Part shown: positions 46,303 to 55,430 of the stretch, one piece after another
Layout of the letters: every line of letters begins with the position of its first letter
How positions within the stretch are numbered: the first letter of the stretch is position 1
DNA from: Pseudomonas tritici
GTDB taxonomy: Bacteria > Pseudomonadota > Gammaproteobacteria > Pseudomonadales > Pseudomonadaceae
Reading direction: 5' to 3'
Assembly (NCBI RefSeq): GCF_014268275.3
Contig: NZ_CP077084.1
Location: forward strand, 372,001 to 436,000
DNA length: 64,000 bases
Program-made: the position numbers and the translations under genes
Notes under the pieces: model-generated
Databases searched by the model: none
Seen by the model: the letters and a program-made list of their open reading frames with translations, nothing else
What the model was told of the DNA's origin: nothing

Positions 46303-49300
46303 ATGGACGCTCGCCCTGCTACCGCCCTGAAAAGCCTGACCCAACGCGGCCTGGCACTGATCCTGGCCAACGCGCTGTTCTGGCAGCCGCTGCTGGCCCA
46401 GGCCGACGGCATTGCGGTCAGCGGCCCGGGCACTACGGTTGGCCAGGCAGGGAATGGCGTGCCGGTGGTGAACATCGCCACACCCAATGGCAGCGGCCTG
46501 TCCCATAACCAGTTCAAGGACTATAACGTCGGCCCCAATGGCGTGATTCTCAACAATGCCACGGGCGCGGTGCAGAGCACCCAACTGGGCGGGATCATCG
46601 TCGGCAACCCCAACCTCAAGGGTGGCGCGGCGAACGTCATCCTCAACGAAGTCAACGGTGGCAGCCCCAGCCAGTTGCGTGGCTACACCGAAGTGGCGGG
46701 CCAGTCGGCCAAGGTCATCGTGGCCAACCCCTACGGTGTCAGCTGCAACGGCTGCGGGTTTATCAACACGCCCAACGTCACCCTGACCACCGGCAAACCC
46801 GTCATCGATAAAGTCGGCCGCCTGGATCACTACCAGGTCGATGGAGGTGCGGTGACCATCGACGGCCAGGGCTTGAACGCCAGCAACGTCGACCGTTTCG
46901 AGATCATCACCCGCACCGCCAAGATCAATGCAAAGATCAACGCACGCCAGCTCACCGTGATTGCCGGGCGCAACGATGTCGACGCGCAAAGCCTGAAAAC
47001 CACCGTGCGCGCCGATGACGGCAGCGCGAAACCGGAACTGGCGATTGACTCCTCGGCCCTGGGCGGCATGTACGCCGGCGCCATCAAGCTGGTGGGCACT
47101 GAAGCCGGCGTTGGCGTGAAGCTCGACGGTACGTTGGCCGCCAGTGGCGGCGATATTCAGCTCGACGCCAACGGCCACTTGAGCATGGCCCAGGCGGCCG
47201 CCAGCGGCGCGGTGGATATCAAGGCCGCGAGCCTGGAGACCAAGGGCGCGGTCTATGCGGGCACCCGCCTCAAGGCGCAGACCAAGGGCACGCTGAAAAA
47301 CAGCAAGACTCTCGCCGCTCGCGACAGCATCACCCTGGCCAGTAACGGCCAACTGACCAACACCGGCATCATTGAAGCCGGGGTCAACGCCGACAACACC
47401 CGCAATGCCGTTGGCGACGTCACGTTCGACAGCCAGAACATCAGCAACACTGGCACGGTGATCGCCAATCGCACCCTCACCGCCACTGCCGCGCAAAACC
47501 TGGATAACCAGGGCGGTACGATGAGCGCCAGGCAGGCGCTGGACGTCACCGCCGATAGCGTCGACAACCGCAACAAGGGCCAGTTGCTCAGCGACGGCAC
47601 ACAAACCCTCAACGTCAATGGCCTGCTGGACAACAGCCAGGGCGGCATCATCGACAGCACGGGCGCGTTTACCCTGCATGGCAACCGCCTCGACAACAGC
47701 GCCGGCAACCTCACCGGTGGCGGTGCGATCACCCTGGATCTGCTCGGCGACCTGATCAACCGCAACGGCAAGCTGGCGAGTGTCGGGCCGTTGCTGGTGC
47801 AACGCGCTGCCCACATCGACAACCAGGGCGGCAAGCTCGCCAGCCAGGGCCTGCTGACGCTGTTCGCCAACAGCATCGATAACCAGAACAAAGGCACCCT
47901 CGCCGCCAACGGCGGGGTGGCAATCACCACGACGGGCCTGCTGCAAAACGGCGCCGACGGCTTGATCCACAGCGAGCAGGGCGGCCTGAACATCACCGCC
48001 GGTACCCTCGATAACAACGGTGGGCGCATCGCCGCCAAAGCCGGTAACGCAGTGGTTGACGCGATCAACTTCAATAACGGCAACGGCACACTGTTCGCCG
48101 GCAGCGGTGTGAGTCTTACCGGGGTCAATGTCGACAACGGCGGCGAGATCGCCGGCAACCGGATCGACGTCAACCTGCGCGGTATCCTGACCAACCGCAG
48201 CTTGATCGAAAGCGCCACGACCCTCGATGTCGCGAGCGCCGGCCTGAACAACAGCGGCCAGATGCGCGCCCTGGGCAACACAGGTAAAACCCGCTACGCC
48301 ATCGGCGGCCTGTTGAATAACAGCGGCAGCCTGGAAACCGCCAACGACCAGTTGAGCCTCGCTGCAAACACCTTCCAGAACACCGGCGGCAAGGTGTTGC
48401 ACGTGGGCACCGGCGTGCTCGACCTGAGCGGCATCAGCCTGGATGACGTGGGCGGCAGCCTGGTCACCAACGGCGACCTGACCCTCGACAAAACCGATTG
48501 GACCAACAGCACGGCGATCCAGGCCGGGCGCCTGACCGTCAACGTCGACAACCTGAACCAGACCGCCACCGGCCAATTGCTCGGCACTCGCAGCCTGGCC
48601 GGCAAAGGCCTGGACTGGACCGTCGGCGGCACCGTCGCCAGCCAAGGCAACCTCGACCTGTCCGTAGACAACCTGCTCAATGACCACGGTTTGATCTTCA
48701 GCGGCGGCGACATGAACCTGCGCACCGACCGCCTGAAAAACCTCGGCGCCACGATTTACGCCATGGGCAACCTGCGCGTCGATCGCGACGGGCAAGGCGC
48801 GGCGGCCACCAGCATCATCAACAGTTCGGGGACGATCGAAAGCGAGCGCAACCTGATCCTGGCCGCCAGCACGATCGATAACATCCGTACCGTGCTGACC
48901 ACCCAATCGGGCATCTACAGCGCTTCGATCACACCCACTGCCTGTATCTTTGGCGTGACCGGTGGCGACTGCGACGGCGGCAAGCAGAACCGACCGTTCC
49001 AGATCACCGTGCGTGATCACTTTATCGTCAGCGACGCGACCGCAAGTTCCAGCATCACCTCCGGCGGCGACATGCTGCTGAGCGGCGGCGACCTGCTCAA
49101 CAGCAGCAGTAGCATTGCCGCCGGCGGCGCCATGACCGTGCGCGTCAATCAACTGAGCAACGTCGGCCTTGTGACTCACGACACCCAATACGACCGGGTC
49201 TTTACCTCCGAACGTGAGCGCAAGCCGGGTGGTTGGTACCGCGAAGCGGCCTCCTTCACCCAGCGCTATGCGGCGGGCCAGAACATGGACGGTGTCGAAG

Positions 49301-52300
49301 CCGGCCTGGCTTCGTTCATCGGCAAGATGCAAGACGAAAAGACCGCCCTGAGCAAAACCACCCAACTGATGGCGCCCGACCAAAGCTACGCCGCCGTGAT
49401 CCAGGCCGGTGGCGCCGTGGACGTGAAGGCCCAGGACGGTATCGATAACCGTGTCGTGAACCGTGGCTACACCTACGTCGGCAGCGGTGCCAACACCCAT
49501 GCACCCGGCTACTCGACCGAGGTCAAACTCAACTCGCAATTGCCGCCGGACCTCACCCAGCAACAGGTCAACCCACTGAGCCTGCCGGGCTTCGACCTGC
49601 CCACCGGGCAGAACAGCCTGTTCCACCTCAACGATGGCAAAGGCGCCAACGGCCTGCCCACCAGCCAGTTCGCGACCAGCCCGCACAAATACCTGATCGA
49701 AACCAACCCGCTGTTTACCGACATGCGTCAGTTCCTGGGCTCGGACTACATGCTGACCCGGCTCGGCTACGACCCCGAGACGGCACAACGTCGACTGGGC
49801 GATGGTTTCTACGAGCAGCGCCTGATCCAGCAAGCCGTTCTCGCCCGTACCGGCCAGCGTTTCATCGACGGCCAGACCAGCGACGCCGACCTGTTCAAGC
49901 ACCTGATGGACAACGCCATCAGCAGCAAAACTGCGCTCAACCTGTCAGTGGGCGTCAGCCTCACCGCCGAACAAGTCGCGGCCCTGACCCACGACATCGT
50001 GTGGCTGGAAAACACCACCGTCGCCGGCCAACAAGTGCTGGTGCCGGTGCTGTACCTGGCCCAGGCAAACAACCGCCTGGCGCCCAATGGCGCGCTGATT
50101 TCCGGCAGTGACGTGAGCCTGATCACTGGCCGCAACCTCAATAACGCCGGCACCCTGCGCGCCACCGGCAGCCTGCTGGCGAACGTCGGCGGCGACCTCG
50201 CCAACAGCGGTTTGATGCAAGCGGGCGGCCGTCTCGATGTGCTGGCCGGCAACAACATAAGCAACCGTGCGGGCGGTGTGATCAGCGCGGGCAACGTCAA
50301 CCTCGCCGCCGGCGCCGACCTGCTCAACGAACGCAGCGTCACCACCCACGAAAGCGCGAGCAGCTACCGCACCGAACGCAGCGACTTCGTCGACAGCGCC
50401 GCGCGCATCGAATCGGCCAACGATCTGGCCTTGAAAGCCGGTGGCAACATCAACAACGTCGGCGGCGTGCTCAAGAGCGGCGCTGACATGGCGGTCCAGG
50501 CCAAAGGCGACGTCAACATCACCGCCTCGAAGAGCCTCGACAGCGGCGCCATCGGCACCCGTTCCAACTTCACCACCATCGCCCAGCAAGGCTCCGTGGT
50601 CGAGGCTGGCCGCGACCTGCACGTGATCGCCGGGCGCGACATCAGCGCCGTGGCCAGCCAGGTCGAGGCCAAACGCGACGTCAACCTGATTGCCACCCGC
50701 GACCTCAACGCCATCGCGGCAGCCAACGAACAGCACTCGACCTACAACTCGAAAAAGATCAAAAGCATCGAAGACCACGTGCAGCAAGTCTCCAGCGTGA
50801 TCAAGGCCGGCGGCGACGCCACCCTGAGCGCCGGGCAGAACCTGCAATTGGTCGCCAGCCAGGTCAATGCCGGCAACGAAGCGTACCTGGTCTCCGGCAA
50901 AAACCTCGAGCTCAAGGCTGCTGCAAACCAGGACTACAGCTTCTACAGCAAGACCAAGAAAACTTCCCAGGGCAAGAAATTCCGCCTCGATGAAACCGAC
51001 GCCGTGAACAACGTCGGCAGCCTCGTCAGCGCTGGCAAAAACAGCACCGTCGTGGCCGGTGAAAACTTGCTGCTGGCGGGCAGCTCAGTCACTGCCGAAA
51101 AAGGTGCGACGCAATTGGTCGCGGGCCAGGATGTGAGCATTCTCGCCGTCAGCAACTCAGACAGCGCCCGCCACGAACGCAAGGAAAGCAAAAGCAGCTG
51201 GGGCGGCCTCAAGTCGAGCAAAGTCCAAGACAAAGTCGACGAAAAACGCACCACCGCCCTGGGCAGCATGGTCTCCGGCGAAACCGTCACCGTCGCCGCC
51301 AAGCGCGACGCCACGGTCACCGGTTCCAACCTGGTCAGCACCGGCGACCTCGCCGTGCAAGCCGGCCGCGACCTGACCATCGACGCGGCGCAAAACACCT
51401 TCGCCCGCACCGACATGCACAAGGAGAAGAACCGCGACCTCACCGGCGTGTTGACCGGCAACAAGCTCGGTCTGGACGACATGACCGGCAACCAGAAGCT
51501 GTACATCAACAGCTCCAAACACAACGGCACAGCCAATGAAATGACCTTGACCGGCAGCACGATTGGCTCTAGCGCGGGCAACGTGTCGCTGACGGCGGGG
51601 CGTGAGTTGAAGGTGGTGGCCAGTGATTTGGTGAGCACCAAGAACATGGAGTTGAGCGGGGCGAATGTCACCGTTACTTCGGGAATGGAGACGGTCAGTC
51701 AGACCAGTCAGGACAGTTCAAAAAGTTTGGCGGTTGGGCGTGTGATCGCGGGCTCGGTGGTGGACACCGCCACCAGCATGCGCGATGCCGTCAAAGCGGC
51801 GCGCAGTGCTGATGACCCACGCCTCAAGGCAGTCAAAATTGCTCAGGCAGCCCTCGCCGCCTACAACCTCAACGGCCAGGCGTCGGACGCCAATGCACAA
51901 AGCTCCGGCTTCAAAAACAAAACTGGCGGCACGCCCGGCAACGGTTCGCTGATCAAGATCGGCACTGAACTGGCCAATAACCGCAGCAAGAACAGCAGCG
52001 AATTCAACAGCGCCACCGCCAAGCAGAGCACGCTCAACGCTGGGCAAGACTTGTCGATCGTTGCCACAGGCGCGGCGGCGGGGACTCAGGGTGATATCCA
52101 GATCACCGGCAGCCGCTTGAAAGCCGCCAACACCCTGTTGCTGGCCAAAAACGATGTGCTGATGCAAAGCGCACAAAACACCACCGACCGCAAAAACGAA
52201 GGGTCGAAAACCAAAACCGCCATCGGCGCCAGCTTCAATATTGGCGAGCAAAACGGTTTCACCCTCGACCTCGGTGCGCAGGGTGCCAAGAACAATGGCA

Positions 52301-54420
52301 ACGGTAACTCCGTTACTCAAGTCAACAGCACCCTCGATACCGGCAGCCTGTTGTTGCAAAGCGGTGGCGATACCACCCTCAAAGGCGCCCAGGTTCGCGC
52401 GGACAGGATCAAGGCCGATATTGGCGGCAACCTCAATATCATCTCTCTCCAGGACACCGAGTCATCGCGCAGCAAACAGAACAGCGCAGGCTTCGGCGCG
52501 AGCATCTGCGTGCCGCCGTTCTGCTACGGCTCCACCGTCGCCGCCTCGGCGAACCTTGCCGCCGCCAAGATGAACAGCGACTACAAGGGCGTGACCAACC
52601 AGAGCGGCTTGTATGCGGGCACAGGCGGCTACGACATCAATGTCGGCAAAACCACCACCCTGCAAGGCGCGGTGATTGCCAGCGAAGCCAGCGCTGACAA
52701 CAACCGCCTCAGCACGGATCGTCTGATCGTCAGCGATATCAAGAACAAGAGTGAGATCGAGAGCCAGTCGGCGAGCATCTCGGTCTCCACCAGCAGCGGC
52801 GGCGGCACCTCGCCGGGCGGCGCCATCCCGATAGCACTCAAGGATAAAGACCACAGTTACACCCGCAGCGCGGTCAGCGAAGGCACGATTGTGGTTCGCA
52901 ATGCCGAAGGCGCCAATGACCTAGTCGGGCTGAACCGCGACACTGCCAATGCCAATCAGAAGCTCGACCGGCCTGATGAAAAGGCCATGCAGGAACGTAT
53001 CGACCTGATCCAAAGCTCGGCGCAGTTGGCCAGTGGAGTGATCAGTGCGGTGGGCAAGGCGAAGGCGGACGAGGCGAAAGCACTGGCCGATAAAGCCAAA
53101 ACCCAGACCGAAGCCGGTTCGCCGGACGCCGCTGGAACGGTACTCGCAGCAAATGCCGCTTATGCGGAAGCCAAGCGCTGGCAGGTTGGTGGCGACAAGA
53201 AGTTAATGGCAGACATTGCGACCGGGTTGATTGCGGCAGGGCTGGGTGGTGCACCTGTGGGAACGACGGTGGGTATTGTCGCTAACACGGCCTCCAGCGA
53301 TATCTTCAATAAAATTGGCGATTACGCCCACTCACGTGCGACTGATCCGAAGGCAGATGCGGCCACTCGGGCGGCTTGGGCTGAAGGAGGCGCGGCGCGT
53401 GTGATGTTGCATGCGCTGGCGGGCGCGGCTATGGGGTTGTCCAGTGGCAGTGTGCAGAGCGGTGCGTTGGGCGCGGGGGCTTCTGCGGCCTTGATGCCGA
53501 GCATTGCGGATGCGTTGGGTAAAAATGGTATCAAGGGTGTGGATCAAGATGCGATGGCCGCATTTATCGCAGCAGGCGTCGGGACTGTAGTCGGCTCTGG
53601 CAACGGTACCTCTGGCGCTGTTGTTGCGGCGGGGAATGCGATGTCGGTAGACGTCTATAACCGAGCTGCTCATGAGGCCGAGATAGCTGCGATTAAGGCT
53701 GAGGCGCAGAAAGGCGACTTCACGGAGGCCAATCTGGATAAGGCCACGTGCTACATCATCAAGTGCTGGGCTCATTTGGATAGGGGTACGAAGGAATATC
53801 ACGATGCATATCTGAGCGAGACCGATATGGTCGGTTTGAGCAAGGAGCTTGAGTGGGTAAATGCGCAAAAAGACAAAGGGCTCTTCAATTACTCAATGAC
53901 CGATACCGTATTTGACTTCAGCACACGCGATGCCCTTCCGGTGACAAAGGATGCTGCCGCGATAGGGGGGGGAGCGATTAGCGTGTCGGCGGGTTACGCA
54001 TTATGTGTCTCGCTAGTCGGGTGCGGCTTCGGCATTCCGATGGGGACCTTCGGGCTCGGCAACGTGTCAGAAGGTATTACGGGAGTTTATAATCATTTCA
54101 ACAATAGCCGGGGTGGCTATAACCCCGTAAAAGAAGTATTTAATGAGATTCCTGGCGGTTATGGACCTGTTATTTATAGTGGTGCAGATTTAGCATTGTC
54201 ATTGGGCTCTGGCTTCGTTAAGGTTCCTCTTAAAATGGGCTTGGCGGACGGACTTAATAAGCCTAACTCGATGTTCGGAGTTACCGTGCATAGTTTTGAT
54301 AATAATAAGTTTGTTTTTGGAAAAGCAGTACCCTATGGCTCAGCACTGACACTGTATCTGAAGTCTGTTGCTGATAAAGGGTATACTTTTTATGAGGGGG
54401 TTTCGCATGAGAAAAAATAA
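46303..54420 (+). CDS. Filamentous hemagglutinin/CdiA-family contact-dependent effector (TpsA)
   Basis: A 2705-aa exoprotein. The signal peptide (about residues 15-35) leads into a TPS secretion domain with NPNL (102-105) and NPYG (142-145) motifs and a CNGC pair. A very long beta-helical repeat region follows, then the FHA-2-type repeats (about 1450-1800). Last comes a Gly/Ala-rich segment (GLSSGSVQSGALGAGAS) before the C-terminal tip. In place of VENN, the tip is entered near SVDVYNRAAHEAE, resembling the YNR-type junction of Pseudomonas CdiA proteins. The last ~150 residues (from about 53930) are AT-rich and hydrophobic, unlike the rest, and carry the predicted toxin. The nature of the toxin is not clear; it has some resemblance to DUF4225-type tips. 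The start is ATG 46303, 28 nt after the transporter gene. Confidence 0.93.
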   Translation: MDARPATALKSLTQRGLALILANALFWQPLLAQADGIAVSGPGTTVGQAGNGVPVVNIATPNGSGLSHNQFKDYNVGPNGVILNNATGAVQSTQLGGIIVGNPNLKGGAANVILNEVNGGSPSQLRGYTEVAGQSAKVIVANPYGVSCNGCGFINTPNVTLTTGKPVIDKVGRLDHYQVDGGAVTIDGQGLNASNVDRFEIITRTAKINAKINARQLTVIAGRNDVDAQSLKTTVRADDGSAKPELAIDSSALGGMYAGAIKLVGTEAGVGVKLDGTLAASGGDIQLDANGHLSMAQAAASGAVDIKAASLETKGAVYAGTRLKAQTKGTLKNSKTLAARDSITLASNGQLTNTGIIEAGVNADNTRNAVGDVTFDSQNISNTGTVIANRTLTATAAQNLDNQGGTMSARQALDVTADSVDNRNKGQLLSDGTQTLNVNGLLDNSQGGIIDSTGAFTLHGNRLDNSAGNLTGGGAITLDLLGDLINRNGKLASVGPLLVQRAAHIDNQGGKLASQGLLTLFANSIDNQNKGTLAANGGVAITTTGLLQNGADGLIHSEQGGLNITAGTLDNNGGRIAAKAGNAVVDAINFNNGNGTLFAGSGVSLTGVNVDNGGEIAGNRIDVNLRGILTNRSLIESATTLDVASAGLNNSGQMRALGNTGKTRYAIGGLLNNSGSLETANDQLSLAANTFQNTGGKVLHVGTGVLDLSGISLDDVGGSLVTNGDLTLDKTDWTNSTAIQAGRLTVNVDNLNQTATGQLLGTRSLAGKGLDWTVGGTVASQGNLDLSVDNLLNDHGLIFSGGDMNLRTDRLKNLGATIYAMGNLRVDRDGQGAAATSIINSSGTIESERNLILAASTIDNIRTVLTTQSGIYSASITPTACIFGVTGGDCDGGKQNRPFQITVRDHFIVSDATASSSITSGGDMLLSGGDLLNSSSSIAAGGAMTVRVNQLSNVGLVTHDTQYDRVFTSERERKPGGWYREAASFTQRYAAGQNMDGVEAGLASFIGKMQDEKTALSKTTQLMAPDQSYAAVIQAGGAVDVKAQDGIDNRVVNRGYTYVGSGANTHAPGYSTEVKLNSQLPPDLTQQQVNPLSLPGFDLPTGQNSLFHLNDGKGANGLPTSQFATSPHKYLIETNPLFTDMRQFLGSDYMLTRLGYDPETAQRRLGDGFYEQRLIQQAVLARTGQRFIDGQTSDADLFKHLMDNAISSKTALNLSVGVSLTAEQVAALTHDIVWLENTTVAGQQVLVPVLYLAQANNRLAPNGALISGSDVSLITGRNLNNAGTLRATGSLLANVGGDLANSGLMQAGGRLDVLAGNNISNRAGGVISAGNVNLAAGADLLNERSVTTHESASSYRTERSDFVDSAARIESANDLALKAGGNINNVGGVLKSGADMAVQAKGDVNITASKSLDSGAIGTRSNFTTIAQQGSVVEAGRDLHVIAGRDISAVASQVEAKRDVNLIATRDLNAIAAANEQHSTYNSKKIKSIEDHVQQVSSVIKAGGDATLSAGQNLQLVASQVNAGNEAYLVSGKNLELKAAANQDYSFYSKTKKTSQGKKFRLDETDAVNNVGSLVSAGKNSTVVAGENLLLAGSSVTAEKGATQLVAGQDVSILAVSNSDSARHERKESKSSWGGLKSSKVQDKVDEKRTTALGSMVSGETVTVAAKRDATVTGSNLVSTGDLAVQAGRDLTIDAAQNTFARTDMHKEKNRDLTGVLTGNKLGLDDMTGNQKLYINSSKHNGTANEMTLTGSTIGSSAGNVSLTAGRELKVVASDLVSTKNMELSGANVTVTSGMETVSQTSQDSSKSLAVGRVIAGSVVDTATSMRDAVKAARSADDPRLKAVKIAQAALAAYNLNGQASDANAQSSGFKNKTGGTPGNGSLIKIGTELANNRSKNSSEFNSATAKQSTLNAGQDLSIVATGAAAGTQGDIQITGSRLKAANTLLLAKNDVLMQSAQNTTDRKNEGSKTKTAIGASFNIGEQNGFTLDLGAQGAKNNGNGNSVTQVNSTLDTGSLLLQSGGDTTLKGAQVRADRIKADIGGNLNIISLQDTESSRSKQNSAGFGASICVPPFCYGSTVAASANLAAAKMNSDYKGVTNQSGLYAGTGGYDINVGKTTTLQGAVIASEASADNNRLSTDRLIVSDIKNKSEIESQSASISVSTSSGGGTSPGGAIPIALKDKDHSYTRSAVSEGTIVVRNAEGANDLVGLNRDTANANQKLDRPDEKAMQERIDLIQSSAQLASGVISAVGKAKADEAKALADKAKTQTEAGSPDAAGTVLAANAAYAEAKRWQVGGDKKLMADIATGLIAAGLGGAPVGTTVGIVANTASSDIFNKIGDYAHSRATDPKADAATRAAWAEGGAARVMLHALAGAAMGLSSGSVQSGALGAGASAALMPSIADALGKNGIKGVDQDAMAAFIAAGVGTVVGSGNGTSGAVVAAGNAMSVDVYNRAAHEAEIAAIKAEAQKGDFTEANLDKATCYIIKCWAHLDRGTKEYHDAYLSETDMVGLSKELEWVNAQKDKGLFNYSMTDTVFDFSTRDALPVTKDAAAIGGGAISVSAGYALCVSLVGCGFGIPMGTFGLGNVSEGITGVYNHFNNSRGGYNPVKEVFNEIPGGYGPVIYSGADLALSLGSGFVKVPLKMGLADGLNKPNSMFGVTVHSFDNNKFVFGKAVPYGSALTLYLKSVADKGYTFYEGVSHEKK
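50703..51695 (+). repeat. ~993-bp direct repeat, copy 1 (inside the intact effector gene)
   Basis: Every stretch I compared by eye is identical, including synonymous positions, to 55442-56434 at a constant offset of 4739 nt. The identity ends abruptly after ggagacgg (51695 / 56434). The downstream parts of the two genes are still related but visibly diverged. Confidence 0.92.
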
Positions 54421-54649
54421 ATGGATAGATGGGTTTTTTTTATCCATCTCCCTTTTTTTTATGATATTGGCTATTAGCTTGGTACTTGCAATGCTCATCG
54501 CGGCTGTGATTACTCTTGTCTTGGGTACGGACTCTCCGTGGGTTTACAACTGGATCGGATTTCCTCTTACATTTTTATTTTCCGCGTATTGGATCGTCAC
54601 GAGATGGAAGTATGTCAAGTCTTATATATCTGGTAATGGGGGATGGTAG
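54407..54649 (+). CDS. Putative immunity protein for the effector tip (two-TM)
   Basis: An 80-aa protein with two TM helices (FFLSISLFFMILAISLVLAM and WVYNWIGFPLTFLFSAYWIV) and charged ends. It starts inside the effector gene (14-bp overlap) with GAGGGGG just upstream, and it is AT-rich like the toxin tip. This position, directly behind a CdiA-type toxin tip, is where the cognate immunity gene lies in CDI loci. A membrane immunity protein suggests a toxin acting at the inner membrane. The function is inferred from context; I recognise no named family. Confidence 0.7.
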   Translation: MRKNKWIDGFFLSISLFFMILAISLVLAMLIAAVITLVLGTDSPWVYNWIGFPLTFLFSAYWIVTRWKYVKSYISGNGGW

Positions 54650-54663
54650 TACACGGTATTACT

Positions 54664-54712
54664 GAGATAAAGGAAACGGATTTGTTCAGTGGTAATCGGG
54701 GTCAGGCAACGT
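54664..54712. repeat. Remnants of both RAYT-associated repeat families
   Basis: A half copy of the aaagg...cggattt repeat (54668-54684) is followed at once by cggggtcaggcaacgtttt (about 54697-54715), related to the ggggtcagaccacg repeats at 60289, 60374 and 62897. No full palindrome is left here. Confidence 0.55.
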
Positions 54713-54840
54713 TTTTTGTGTGAGTGTGAGTGAGTGGAGCTTGCTTGGCAATATTGCGTTCTTTAAAAATTGAGTTTTTATTTTTATCTGTGTGAAATGC
54801 TTCAAATAAGGCGGTTATGAAAATAACCGCCCATTTTTAT

Positions 54841-55110
54841 TTATGAATTTTGTGAATTCAACTTCCGCCCAATCACATCGAGCAAATCACACCCATCTCT
54901 CAGCGGAATTGCCAACAACAGTGCAAAGTCGTGCAGCACAATCGCATCACTGCTGATCTCCTCCCGAAACGCAAGGTTCTCCAAAAACTGAGTCACCGCA
55001 CGAATGCGGTACGTGGCGGCGTCATAGAGAACATCAAGGGGCGCTTGCGTGTCGATCAGCAGCGCCGGGATAGCTGAATCGTGGCCTGTCAGGGGCATGT
55101 ATCTATTCAT
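54841..55110 (-). CDS. Small conserved hypothetical protein (DUF3077-like)
   Basis: An 89-aa protein, mostly helical (VLYDAATYRIRAVTQFLENL and AIVLHDFALLLAIPLRDGC). Its size and layout resemble DUF3077 proteins, which are abundant and of unknown function in fluorescent pseudomonads. It is on the opposite strand to its neighbours and is wedged between the intact effector locus and the truncated copy. GAGAG lies 8-12 nt before the ATG. Confidence 0.65.
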   Translation of the reverse strand: MNRYMPLTGHDSAIPALLIDTQAPLDVLYDAATYRIRAVTQFLENLAFREEISSDAIVLHDFALLLAIPLRDGCDLLDVIGRKLNSQNS

Positions 55111-55430
55111 TTTTGGACTCTCTACTTAAGTGATGAATGCCATCACTCAAACGTCGCCAAACGAATGGGTGACAGCTGTACGCAGGTTGGCGAACCGGCA
55201 GTAGAGAAAACCGGCAGACCCGAAGGTCTCCCGCGCACAGCCGTCATAAGACGACTTTGCAGGCGCGCAAGTGGCTGCAAAAAAGCTCCCAGCTTGCGCA
55301 TTCTCTACCGTCAGGTCGCCAAACCTGAATCGCCATGTGGGCGACCGGCGGACTATAAGTCCTCAGCGTAAAAACGCGCAAGGCATCAAAAAGCCAACAC
55401 GTCATTCTGCAAGCCGGCTGCGACCTGCAC
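55111..55430 (-). other. Structured leader region upstream of the DUF3077-like gene
   Basis: About 320 nt without a clear gene. Read on the minus strand, it is the 5' region of the small gene and contains short repeats and hairpins. The sequence gtcgccaaac occurs at about 55153 and again at about 55316. A tggcgattcaggtttggcgac segment pairs partly with itself. I remember similar leaders before small DUF3077-type genes in other pseudomonads, some with a short ORF (MAIQVWRPDGRE...). The right end (about 55405-55430) is already effector-gene sequence. Confidence 0.4.

Noticed and set aside
46177..49902. 1241-aa open frame on the minus strand
   Set aside because: It lies opposite the effector gene's repeat region. 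Its V/A/G/Q-rich sequence is the complement of a high-GC repetitive gene, with no domain or start signal.
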